Part shown: positions 1 to 5,996 of the stretch, in pieces
Numbering within the stretch: the first letter of the stretch is position 1
Layout: each line of letters opens with the position of its first letter
Assembly (NCBI GenBank): GCA_002441545.1
Contig: DJWL01000003.1
Coordinates: 1-13,058, forward strand
Source of the DNA: Flavobacteriaceae bacterium UBA6231
Lineage (GTDB): Bacteria; Bacteroidota; Bacteroidia; Flavobacteriales; Flavobacteriaceae
Length of the DNA: 13,058 nt
Reading direction: 5' to 3'
Program-made: the position numbers and the translations under genes
Notes under the pieces: model-generated
Told to the model about the DNA's origin: nothing
The model's database searches: none
What the model saw: the letters and a program-made list of their open reading frames with translations, nothing else

Positions 1-27
1 AATCGATGCACAGGTTGTGCAAAGATT
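1..27. repeat. Imperfect dyad just downstream of the GDCCVxC gene
   Basis: TGCACA at 7-12 and TGTGCA at 16-21 form a perfect 6-bp inverted repeat around GGT, and AATC (1-4) pairs with GATT (24-27) after two mismatches. It lies 9 bases past the stop of the GDCCVxC gene. It has no T-tract, so it is not a textbook terminator. It could be a protein-binding site or chance; the window edge prevents a better reading. Confidence 0.3.
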
Positions 28-36
28 ATTCAGATG

Positions 37-243
37 TTAGCAACAATATTTGTTTTCTTGAATTGGTGGACAAGGAACTGTTCCATAGGAGCAATAAACA
101 CAACAATCACCTTCGTCTGGTTTCAAAACTGTTTTGCAATTTTCGCACTCATAGAAAAACTGACAAGCGTTAGTTGGCATATCCTCTACTTTTTTATGCC
201 CACAGTTTGGACAGGTAATTTCGGATTTCAGTATGACTTTCAT
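37..243 (-). CDS. GDCCVxC domain-containing small cysteine-rich protein (mercury-linked)
   Basis: This 68-residue protein contains CPNC (11-14), C27, CENC (33-36), the signature GDCCVYC (45-51), C58 and a C-terminal CC (67-68), eleven cysteines in all. The pairs resemble a zinc-ribbon fold. GDCCVxC proteins, some of them selenoproteins, are repeatedly found beside mercury transport genes. Here the signature has ordinary Cys codons, so it is the non-selenocysteine form. The start ATG lies directly after the merTP stop with no gap (243/244), which implies one transcript and translational coupling. Its biochemical role is not established; a thiol relay or Hg(II) carrier in the cytoplasm fits the cysteine content and the context. 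It has no signal peptide or membrane segment. Confidence 0.9.
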   Translation of the reverse strand: MKVILKSEITCPNCGHKKVEDMPTNACQFFYECENCKTVLKPDEGDCCVYCSYGTVPCPPIQENKYCC

Positions 244-864
244 TTAATTTTCTTTATTTCCGGTTACGTTATAACCTATTGAGTTAATTGTTTTTTCGAT
301 TTCTATTTCGTTGGTTTTGGTTTCGTCAAATTCAATTATTGCATTTCCATTTTCGTAGGACGTTTTTGAGTTTACTATACCGTTGAGTTTATTTACTTCC
401 TGGTTTACGTATTCTTCACAACTTACACAGGTCATTCCGCTGATTTTAAATTCAGTCGTTTTAATGTCCGATTTGTCAACTACGATAATTTGTTTTTCTA
501 TGTTTGGGTAAAACATTCCTGAATAGTATGGAAAAGCCAACATCAGAATTGAAAACACAGTTACAATTCCTAAAAAGGTTTTTGATTGAATAAATTTTGG
601 TTTTCCTGCCTTGCCAGCTGGTAGGCCGTCCGTATCACATTCGCAGTCAATTTCTTTTTGGGGTTTTAATTTCTGATACCAAGCAAAACCAAGAACTAAA
701 ATTGTCAGTCCAATTAGATAAGGTCTAAAGGGTTCTATCCAAGAAAATGTTGAAGCAATTCCACTTGTTCCAGCGATTAGAGCCAAAACAGGTGTAATAC
801 AGCATAATGAAGCTGCAATTGCAGTTAACAAACCTGCTCCAATTAATTTATTTTCGCTTTTCAA
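244..864 (-). CDS. merTP: Mercuric ion transporter MerTP (MerT-MerP fusion)
   Basis: The 206-residue protein has MerT features first: a membrane helix at about 7-32 with the Cys pair SLCCITPV (C21, C22), a second helix at 48-64, a cytosolic loop with C74 and C76, and a third helix at 96-114. A periplasmic HMA domain follows (138-203) with GMTCVSC (C146, C149), equivalent to MerP. The known role is to pass periplasmic Hg(II) from the HMA cysteines to the helix pair and into the cytoplasm, where MerA would reduce it; no MerA is in view. Its ATG overlaps the stop of the upstream ArsR gene (ATGA, 861-864). The loop holds an unusual GLPAGKAG stretch at 80-87 encoded by a palindromic insert. MerTP fusion is the normal arrangement in flavobacteria. 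Confidence 0.95.
   Translation of the reverse strand: MKSENKLIGAGLLTAIAASLCCITPVLALIAGTSGIASTFSWIEPFRPYLIGLTILVLGFAWYQKLKPQKEIDCECDTDGLPAGKAGKPKFIQSKTFLGIVTVFSILMLAFPYYSGMFYPNIEKQIIVVDKSDIKTTEFKISGMTCVSCEEYVNQEVNKLNGIVNSKTSYENGNAIIEFDETKTNEIEIEKTINSIGYNVTGNKEN
604..627 (-). repeat. In-frame palindromic insert in merTP encoding GLPAGKAG
   Basis: Within the MerT loop the DNA turns GC-rich and palindromic: GCCTTGCCAGCTGGTAGGC on the plus strand at 608-626, with CCAGCTGG at its centre (614-621) and GCC(T)/(A)GGC arms. It encodes eight residues (80-87) between CDTDG and KPKF with no change of frame. The local base composition contrasts with the AT-rich gene. LPAG-type peptides encoded by short GC palindromes occur scattered in Bacteroidota proteins, as I recall. 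Reading it as a mobile palindromic unit rather than native loop sequence is inference. Confidence 0.55.
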
Positions 865-1235
865 ACCTTCTCAAATATTTTGTTTTTCTCAAGTATTTCA
901 AAAAACGGATTTAGTAATTTTTCGTATTCAGCAGTAAGTGAGTAAAAAATCGTTTGAGCTTCTCTATCGGTTTCTAATAGATTTCGGTCTTTCATTTTTC
1001 TCAAATGTTGAGAAATAGCAGAAATATTCATTCCGAGAATATCGCTTAAATCACAAACGCAAAGCTTTTTTTCCTCAAAGAGTAGGTAAAGTATTTTCAG
1101 TCGAACACTATTTCCAACCAATGAAAGTCCATTCGCCAAATAATCGAATGATTCACTTAATTCCGTAACCGTGTTTTGGCAACGGTTTATTTGTTCGATA
1201 TCAGCTTGTTGCCTTATACATGAGTTATTTTCCAT
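861..1235 (-). CDS. ArsR/SmtB-family metal-responsive repressor of the mer operon
   Basis: This 124-residue protein is a winged-helix ArsR/SmtB repressor: NSVRLKILYLL at 42-52, the metal-site motif CVCDL at 59-63 on the helix preceding the recognition helix (MNISAISQHLRKM, 69-81), and a wing near 88-100. Extra cysteines at positions 6 and 19 may complete the metal site. Proteins of this type release DNA when Hg(II), As(III) or Cd(II) binds the cysteines. Context favours Hg(II): the gene overlaps merTP by four bases and is first in the operon, so it should be autoregulated. It is not a MerR-type activator. The ATG at 1235 is the only plausible start, since the next Met lies inside the HTH; it sits four bases after a -7 box, which predicts a leaderless transcript. 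Confidence 0.9.
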   Translation of the reverse strand: MENNSCIRQQADIEQINRCQNTVTELSESFDYLANGLSLVGNSVRLKILYLLFEEKKLCVCDLSDILGMNISAISQHLRKMKDRNLLETDREAQTIFYSLTAEYEKLLNPFFEILEKNKIFEKV

Positions 1236-1239
1236 AATG

Positions 1240-1270
1240 CAAAGTTACATTTATATCTTATTTAAGCAAA
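1240..1270 (-). promoter_or_regulatory. Bacteroidota-type promoter of the mer operon, with possible operator
   Basis: Read on the minus strand, TTTG (1270-1267) is followed by a 19-base spacer and TAACTTTG (1247-1240), an exact match to the TTTG-N19-TAnnTTTG consensus of the Bacteroidota primary sigma factor. The ATG begins four bases later, so the start of transcription should fall at or next to the start codon. The spacer holds CTTAAATAAG (1257-1266), a CTTA/TAAG dyad well placed for repressor binding; that operator role is inference. Confidence 0.75.
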
Positions 1271-1311
1271 TTCTAAAATAAATAAATTTTAAATTCTTAG
1301 GATGATTTGAG

Positions 1312-1333
1312 CTCCTTAAGGTTATTTAAGGGG
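1312..1333. repeat. Inverted repeat CCTTAA-N6-TTAAGG in the mer / methyltransferase gap
   Basis: CCTTAA at 1314-1319 and TTAAGG at 1326-1331 are perfect arms around a six-base loop, extendable by one G-T and one C-G pair. There is no adjacent T-tract on the minus strand, so termination after the methyltransferase gene is uncertain. It lies about 45 bases upstream of the mer -33 box and could also be a second binding site. The rest of the gap (1271-1375) holds no gene. Confidence 0.35.
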
Positions 1334-1375
1334 ATCGCTATGGATGAAAACCAAATGTGTTGCTGGCTTATAACG

Positions 1376-1990
1376 TTACAATTGTCTTTTAAAACTACAG
1401 AACAAGAAATTTTGTGTGGTGTTGAATGGTGTTAAGTGGTCTTCCGTTACACACTGTATTTTATCAAATCCATTTTTCAATTCCATAGTTAATTCTTCTT
1501 CGTCGTATTGCTTTATGTCAAGTCCACTACATTTTTTTGGTCCATTTGACGAAAAGGTTCCTATTATTAAATAACCACTTACACATTTTGTCGCTATTTT
1601 AATATATTTTTTTATCTGTTGGTTCGTAGTAAGAAAATGAAAAGTTGCTCTGTCGTGCCAAACATCAAAAGTTGAATGAGGCTCAAATTCGGTAATGTCG
1701 CTTACAATCCAATTAACTTTATTTGCTTTTGCTCCAAGTCGCGCTTTTGCTTTTTCGAGTGATTTAGAAGAAACATCAAGTACAGTAACATTTTGAAATC
1801 CTGCATCAAGTAAGTAATCGACAAGTTTACTATCGCCACCTCCAATATCTATAATTTTCGCAGATTTCTTTAGTCCGAATGAAAGTATAAATTCAAGCGA
1901 AGTTTTTGGTGTTTCTTGCGTCCAACTGACTTGGTCTGGATTTTTAGTTTCGTAAACTGTTTCCCAATGTTTCTTTCTGTCTAATTTCAT
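1376..1990 (-). CDS. Class I SAM-dependent methyltransferase, TPMT-like, substrate unknown
   Basis: The 204-residue protein has a Rossmann-type methyltransferase core. An N-terminal KKHWETVYETK (6-16) with VSW (21-23) is followed by motif I IDIGGGDSKLVD (47-58), the acidic ribose-binding strand end LDVS (71-74), SDIT (97-100) and WHDRATFHFL (111-120). This layout is found in small-molecule methyltransferases related to thiopurine or tellurite methylases and in many uncharacterised flavobacterial proteins. It lacks DPPY/NPPY motifs, so it is not a DNA or N6-adenine methylase. It is separated from both neighbours by more than 80 bases and I see no promoter box, so it may be a single-gene unit. 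Methylation of a metal, metalloid or thiol would suit the setting, but that is inference. Confidence 0.85.
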   Translation of the reverse strand: MKLDRKKHWETVYETKNPDQVSWTQETPKTSLEFILSFGLKKSAKIIDIGGGDSKLVDYLLDAGFQNVTVLDVSSKSLEKAKARLGAKANKVNWIVSDITEFEPHSTFDVWHDRATFHFLTTNQQIKKYIKIATKCVSGYLIIGTFSSNGPKKCSGLDIKQYDEEELTMELKNGFDKIQCVTEDHLTPFNTTQNFLFCSFKRQL

Positions 1991-2073
1991 TTTGATGTCT
2001 CAGTCTAATTTATCGGTAACTCGTTATATTATCTACTAAGTTAAAATATCGTACTAATATTGCTAAAAACACC

Positions 2074-2640
2074 TTAAATCTTATCCAAAAATTTACGGTT
2101 TTTATCAATTGCCTTTTTAAACTGTGAAGACGTCATTCCTGTAACTTTTTTAAATTGGTTACTCAAATGGGCCACACTACTATAATTAAGTTTAAAGGCT
2201 ATTTCACCCAAGGTTAATTCATCATAAATGATGAGTTCTTTTATACGCTCAATTTTTTGGTTGATAATGTATTGTTCAAATGTGATACTTTCTACTGAAG
2301 AGAATAATGAACATAAATATTTATAATCAAGATGAATTTTTTCGCCTATATAATCTACCCATTTAACGTCCAAATCTCCCGAAGAATGATGGATTTTATC
2401 CACCACTAAATTTTTCATTTGTTCAATAAGTTGACTTTTACGGTCGTCAATCAAACTAAATCCTGAATTTTGAAGTGCTTTTGAAAGACTATTTTTGGTC
2501 TGTACATTTAATGAAGAAACTAATTTAGCCTCTCCCAATTTGATAGAAACATAAGGTATTTCAAGTTGTTCCATAATATTGGACACTGCCGAGATACATC
2601 TTGGGCAGACCATATTTTTAATATGGATAGTTTCATTCAT
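2074..2640 (-). CDS. AraC-family regulator with N-terminal HMA-like metal-binding domain
   Basis: The 188-residue protein begins with a short HMA-like domain (residues 1-68): IHIKNMVCPRC with C12 and C15 in a CxxC metal site. A linker of about 35 residues follows, then a C-terminal AraC DNA-binding region (about 100-183) with two helix-turn-helix units, the second ending in VAHLSNQFKKVTGMTSSQFKK. Metal-sensing AraC proteins of this build occur in Bacteroidota next to copper genes, so a Cu(I)-responsive role is plausible, but no target has been shown here. It lies 12 bases after the stop of a tiny membrane protein and should be co-transcribed with two of them. No amino-terminal export signal is present, so it should be cytoplasmic. 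Confidence 0.9.
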   Translation of the reverse strand: MNETIHIKNMVCPRCISAVSNIMEQLEIPYVSIKLGEAKLVSSLNVQTKNSLSKALQNSGFSLIDDRKSQLIEQMKNLVVDKIHHSSGDLDVKWVDYIGEKIHLDYKYLCSLFSSVESITFEQYIINQKIERIKELIIYDELTLGEIAFKLNYSSVAHLSNQFKKVTGMTSSQFKKAIDKNRKFLDKI

Positions 2641-2652
2641 TTTCTATTTGTT

Positions 2653-2829
2653 TTAAAACAATGTCATTCCTGCTCTTGAAAGAGAATAATAATAAGCCAG
2701 AACGGTTGCTAATATAACAATGATTATTATTGCAATTATACCAATAATTTTATCTTTTTTTGATATATTACTTTTCAGTTGATGCCTATTTTTTATATTT
2801 TTTCTTCTATTTCTTCTATTTTCACTCAC
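2653..2829 (-). CDS. Small single-pass membrane protein, 58 residues, GTG start
   Basis: An open frame starts with GTG at 2829 and encodes a basic N-terminus (ENRRNRRKNIKN), then KKDKIIG, one long hydrophobic helix (about 28-46, IIGIIAIIIIVILATVLAYYY) of 21 apolar residues in broad terms, and a short tail SLSRAGMTLF. It has no ATG; TGA lies two codons before the GTG, which fixes the start. It overlaps the end of the preceding 53-residue gene by eight bases and ends 12 bases before the HMA-AraC gene, so all three appear to be one operon. I do not recognise the family. The positive-inside rule places the N-terminus in the cytoplasm. A membrane partner of the regulator, or a small metal-stress peptide, is possible. 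Confidence 0.6.
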   Translation of the reverse strand: MSENRRNRRKNIKNRHQLKSNISKKDKIIGIIAIIIIVILATVLAYYYSLSRAGMTLF

Positions 2830-2983
2830 TTTTTTTCAATTTTATAATTTCCCTAATGCTAGATGAAGATATGTACCACAGTAAAAAAGCGCTTAAAACT
2901 GTAATTAGACCTAAAAGAGAAAAGTCTTTTAAGATAATTGTATTGAAATTGTCCCGGCCTTCATAATCCATTGTATGCGTCAT
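2822..2983 (-). CDS. Small single-pass membrane protein, 53 residues
   Basis: This frame opens at ATG 2983 (MTHTMDYEGRDNF), with a second possible ATG at 2971 (MDYEGRD). AAGG directly touches the first ATG and lies 12 bases before the second, so the start is ambiguous. Residues about 17-38 (IILKDFSLLGLITVLSAFLL and onward) form one membrane helix, then WYISSSSIREIIKLKKSE gives a basic cytosolic tail. It overlaps the following 58-residue gene by eight bases. The family is unknown to me. Tight packing, ordinary residue choice and the position at the head of the HMA-AraC operon argue that it is real. No promoter box was found upstream; the adjacent sequence is a decayed gene. Confidence 0.65.
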   Translation of the reverse strand: MTHTMDYEGRDNFNTIILKDFSLLGLITVLSAFLLWYISSSSIREIIKLKKSE

Positions 2984-3018
2984 CCTTAAAAAGTCGAGCC
3001 AACATTAACTACGGCGTC

Positions 3019-3278
3019 TTACTTTTTGGCATTTTCCATCAAGCAAGAAACATAGACTTTAAGTGCTTCATCATTAATATAATACATCACATAAGCTTGT
3101 AATAATCCCTCACGATATTCAGGTTTTTATCTTCTTCTAAGATTCGCTCTACAGTGGTGATTTCCATATCCTATTTCATACTCTGTTTTGTGTCATAAGT
3201 ACATTCACTTGTCTGTAAGTCGGTTTTTACTTTCAAAAAGGTGATGTACATTTTCATTCTTTGCTTTACTTTAATCAT
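3019..3278 (-). pseudogene. Decayed small gene with an in-frame stop and a frameshift
   Basis: From ATG 3278 the frame reads 35 codons (MIKVKQRMKMYITFLKVK and onward) to a TAG at 3171-3173. It continues in the same frame with MEITTVERILEED, then must shift at a run of five A (3124-3128) to continue as PEYREGLLQAYVMYY and end in ALKVYVSCLMENAKK with TAA at 3019-3021. Both segments look like protein, which is why I read two lesions in one ancestral gene of about 85 codons. I do not recognise the family. A -7-like TAACTTTG lies at 3284-3291, five bases before the ATG, but no TTTG stands 19 bases farther up. Alternatively these are two unrelated short ORFs. Confidence 0.5.
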
Positions 3279-3367
3279 CTAATCAAAGTTATTATTTAAT
3301 AACAATTCCTATTTCTAATTTTAAGTGCTTGTACCTCTTTTATTTTTTTAATATAAAAAATACATAG

Positions 3368-3910
3368 TTATTCCAATTTTAGAATCAATTGATAAAATTG
3401 CACTTCTATGATCTTATCTAAACCCTCTATAACGGAATCCAAACCCGTTTTTGAAACCAAAACCTGTCCCGTTGCACTAATTAAGCAAGACATACTTACG
3501 CCTTGTTCTATATGAGTAATGGTTGCTTTAAATTGTGATTTATAGGTTTTCCCTTGATAAGTAACATCTACCAGCCAATTAAAACTAATAGGATCGTGCC
3601 GTTTTGATAAAAAATCTACGGATGGAATAGCACCCCTAAACTGAAGGATTAACGGATCTTCCCGCTCTTGAATAATGGTATTTATATCAGAAACATCTGT
3701 TACTAAGGTTTTAAGGTCAAGGACACCCTTAACCACTTTAGAATCATAATCAAGATATAAAGACAGGTTACGGCTTTCTGCCTTAATAATCTTACCATCA
3801 ACTAAAGTCATCATCTCAATATGTCCATCATTGGTTTTATAAATTTTTTGGGCCATAACCTCACAAAATGTTATTAAAATAACTGTGAATGTCAATAATT
3901 TCGTTTTCAT
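3368..3910 (-). CDS. Exported beta-rich protein, YceI-like, function unknown
   Basis: A 180-residue protein with a clear signal peptide (MKTKLLTFTVILITFCEVMA, likely cut before QKIYKT). The mature part alternates short polar and apolar strands: GHIEMMTLVDGKIIKAES, LSLYLDYDSKVVKGVLDLKTL, ILQFRGAIPS, FNWLVDVTYQGKTYKSQFKA, and ends with two segments near SVIEGLDKIIEVQFYQLILKL. The order of strands, with a central VxGVLDL turn and an FxG strand, recalls the YceI lipid-binding barrel, but key features are weak, so this is only a resemblance. It probably acts in the periplasm. It stands alone with 70-90 bases on either side and no recognisable promoter. YceI-like proteins often accompany copper or stress genes in flavobacteria. 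Confidence 0.7.
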   Translation of the reverse strand: MKTKLLTFTVILITFCEVMAQKIYKTNDGHIEMMTLVDGKIIKAESRNLSLYLDYDSKVVKGVLDLKTLVTDVSDINTIIQEREDPLILQFRGAIPSVDFLSKRHDPISFNWLVDVTYQGKTYKSQFKATITHIEQGVSMSCLISATGQVLVSKTGLDSVIEGLDKIIEVQFYQLILKLE

Positions 3911-3982
3911 AATGCTTGTTGTTACTAATTGTTTTTCTATATAAAATAATTATAGCTATTATCCGCTCTTCTCAATATTAAG

Positions 3983-5227
3983 TCAAACTGATTTGGCTAT
4001 TTTATCCATAATGGAAAGGTCTGTTCCAAATTTGCAAATGGCATCACAATGGGTTCTTAATTCAGAAAACAGAATGTATTTTATATGTATTTTAGAATTT
4101 TTAATTACTGGTCGATTTAATTGATGTACAACATCTTTTTCACGATGGTTTGGAATGATGATATAAAAAACTTCATCGCCATCTGAAATACTAAAATATA
4201 AATCTGATAATCTTAAAATTCCTGAATAAATACTGGTACTTTTTTCAACTTCAAAAGCACCAATAATATTATTAGTTCCCTTTTCAAACCATAGAACATC
4301 AATAAGTTTTATGGTGGTTTGCGTTTCCTTATTACAAGGAAGTTCGGGGAAGGTAGGTATTGAAATAAATGAAAAACTTTGTCCACCAAAAGATTTACTT
4401 TTATCGTTACTGGCAGGCGTAACGTCAAAACCCAAGGAAATTCCAATTTTCAATAAATGGTATTGCATTTCGTCATGGAGCTTCTCTTCCAGTTTTGCTT
4501 CCTGAATTTCCTTTTGTCGTTTTACAATATTTTTTTCGAGTTTGATTCTTTCGGCTTCACTTAAATATTCATCGTTACCTATCAGCATTTTTTGGGTTCC
4601 AATTTCGAAACACAATCCTGCTATGGCGCCCAAATCGTTTGAAAGTTCAGTTTTGTTATTATTATTGGTCTCCATTAAGGTTTCCCTGATTTTTAGGTAT
4701 TCTGTCCAACTCCCTAACTTTTTCTTATCCTTAAACAGAAAATTAAACCCGTTTAGGATGGCCGTGTTAAATGGTGGGAACCATCTTGGGTGCAAGAAGT
4801 ATAAAATACTTGCCACCGCTGGCCCCAGGCCTTTAATTCTGAGCGCATCCAACTTTACGATTTCCCTTATAACCTGCTCTTCCGTTTTGGCATTGATACA
4901 ATTCTCAAGGAATTGGCCAAAGGCTATTTTATTGGCCTGATTTTCATAAATATCTGGAATACGTAATTTTGGTTTCCAATAAAAAGGATGTGCTACACCA
5001 ACAAATACTTGTTTCTGCTCTGCTATGCAACTTAAAACAAACTCTAAACTACTTTCCTTAAAATCGTTTGGGAATGTTTTATTTTTGATATCCGCAATTA
5101 CCTGTAAAACACCTCTTCTAATAGTCCTAAATGCTTTTAATCTCTGGTCGTTGTCAACAAACCAAGTATTGTAAACACTTTCTGAATCAGCTTTATACTG
5201 ATGGATTATTTGAGTGAAGTTGGTCAT
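3983..5227 (-). CDS. Predicted nuclease: HhH DNA-binding region plus ExE-type PD-(D/E)XK domain
   Basis: This 414-residue soluble protein has a helical N-terminal region (1-215) holding a helix-hairpin-helix motif, LRIKGLGPAVASILYFL (129-145), a charged coiled-coil-like segment (222-255), and a C-terminal alpha/beta domain. That domain has the pattern of a restriction-type nuclease: an acidic residue in KLIDVLWF (D310), then GAFEVEKS (E326, E328) and a following helix IYSGILRLSDLY. E-V-E in place of ExK resembles the BamHI variant of the PD-(D/E)XK site. I know of similar FEVE-x(2)-T-x-IYSG-(I/L)-LR sequences annotated only as restriction-like or hypothetical. There is no DNA methylase beside it, so it may be an orphan defence nuclease or a repair enzyme. 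About 70 bases separate it from the next gene. Confidence 0.7.
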   Translation of the reverse strand: MTNFTQIIHQYKADSESVYNTWFVDNDQRLKAFRTIRRGVLQVIADIKNKTFPNDFKESSLEFVLSCIAEQKQVFVGVAHPFYWKPKLRIPDIYENQANKIAFGQFLENCINAKTEEQVIREIVKLDALRIKGLGPAVASILYFLHPRWFPPFNTAILNGFNFLFKDKKKLGSWTEYLKIRETLMETNNNNKTELSNDLGAIAGLCFEIGTQKMLIGNDEYLSEAERIKLEKNIVKRQKEIQEAKLEEKLHDEMQYHLLKIGISLGFDVTPASNDKSKSFGGQSFSFISIPTFPELPCNKETQTTIKLIDVLWFEKGTNNIIGAFEVEKSTSIYSGILRLSDLYFSISDGDEVFYIIIPNHREKDVVHQLNRPVIKNSKIHIKYILFSELRTHCDAICKFGTDLSIMDKIAKSV

Positions 5228-5279
5228 TACTTATTGTTTTAACTTTTTAAATACTTTCATAATTATTGGTTTAGAAGCT

Positions 5280-5831
5280 TTATTTATCAACATGTATTCG
5301 GTTGATATTTGCAATGCCGAAGACCAAAACGAAAAAGCTCAAAAAGACTTCTAACATTACCACTATTTTTCCTGAAACAGAGATAGGCACAATATCCCCA
5401 AAGCCAACTGAAGAAAACGTGATTAAACTGAAATATAAAAACTCAAAAAATTGGCTGAAAAAGGAACTATTTCCTGTTAGGGATGTTTTAAAACTATCAA
5501 CATCTGTGATATATAGGGCGTGATAATCTAATGAAAATGAAAACACTATTAAGAGGATTAAGACCCCAAAAAGTGTTAGCACGTGACTTAGCTTATGGCT
5601 TTCCCCAATTATTTTACTCAACTGGATAATAGTTAGGCGTACAATAAAAAAAGTTTTCAATGATGCCAATACTACTATGATGTAGGGTAAAAATGAATGA
5701 GTAACATCAAGGAATGTGAACAAGACATAGCTAAGCGATATAATGACAACCAAGGTTATCGTTAATAAAACCTTTTTAAATAGCTGTTTGTAAAAGCCAT
5801 CACACTTAATTAGATTACTATTTTTTTGCAT
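5280..5831 (-). CDS. Two-pore-helix-type potassium channel family protein
   Basis: Starting at the ATG at 5831 gives 183 residues (MQKNSNLIKCDG). A longer frame reaches ATG 5882 but would overlap the 46-residue gene upstream, whose stop is at 5842, so I prefer the shorter start. Four hydrophobic segments are visible (about 20-40, 46-66, 84-101 and 154-174). The pore loop before the last helix reads FSLITFSSVGFGDIVPIS, with the selectivity filter SVGFGD at 141-146, a normal variant of TVGYGD. It therefore should conduct K+ across the inner membrane. There is no RCK/TrkA-N domain, so gating by a cytosolic ligand is not evident. It is the last gene of an operon with a methyltransferase and two tiny genes. 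Confidence 0.85.
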   Translation of the reverse strand: MQKNSNLIKCDGFYKQLFKKVLLTITLVVIISLSYVLFTFLDVTHSFLPYIIVVLASLKTFFIVRLTIIQLSKIIGESHKLSHVLTLFGVLILLIVFSFSLDYHALYITDVDSFKTSLTGNSSFFSQFFEFLYFSLITFSSVGFGDIVPISVSGKIVVMLEVFLSFFVLVFGIANINRIHVDK

Positions 5832-5841
5832 ATTTATATGA

Positions 5842-5982
5842 TTACTTTTTACCAAATAACTGAAGAAGCAAAGCTCCCACAACTATAAAAGCTATAACTG
5901 AATACAATAAATAGTTGAGCCATTTTCTCATACTAGATTGTTTTGGCTTTTTATCATAACTGCTTTTACAACATTCTTTCAT
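5842..5982 (-). CDS. 46-residue membrane protein with N-terminal Cys-Cys (ECC type)
   Basis: The frame starts MKECCKSSYDKKPKQ, continues SSMRKWLNYLLYSVIAF and ends IVVGALLLQLFGKK. So it has a Cys-Cys head (C4, C5), a basic linker and one membrane helix at about 22-42. It begins 14 bases after the stop of the 28-residue lipoprotein and stops 10 bases before the channel start. A start-less paralogue lies at 6806-6946, with matching residues ECC, S, KxKQ, W, NYL, IAFI and LLQ. The shared pattern across diverged copies is good evidence of a real protein family, which I cannot name. The cysteines could bind a soft metal. It is too short for most gene callers. Confidence 0.7.
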   Translation of the reverse strand: MKECCKSSYDKKPKQSSMRKWLNYLLYSVIAFIVVGALLLQLFGKK

Positions 5983-5996
5983 TGTTTATCCATTAC

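Noticed and set aside
1..27. The left-edge dyad as an intrinsic terminator
   Set aside because: There is no T-tract on the minus strand and the stem is only six pairs.
34..282. Plus-strand open frame opposite the GDCCVxC gene
   Set aside because: It is antisense to a cysteine-rich gene with a family signature, has an unlikely composition (Phe/Trp/Ile rich) and no leader or promoter.
1369..2028. True integron attC sites around the methyltransferase
   Set aside because: The GTTRRRY core and the long imperfect palindrome of an attC are absent, and there is no integrase in the window.
2760..2966. Plus-strand open frame of 68 codons with Phe-rich head
   Set aside because: It is the antisense of the two minus-strand small membrane genes, whose A-rich codons give Phe/Tyr runs on the other strand.
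4311..4940. Two plus-strand open frames within the nuclease gene
   Set aside because: Both are fully inside a 414-codon gene with recognisable domains and are its antisense.
5829..5882. Longer start of the K+ channel at 5882 (17 more residues)
   Set aside because: It would overlap nearly all of the 3' end of the ECC gene, and the added residues are the out-of-frame reading of that gene.
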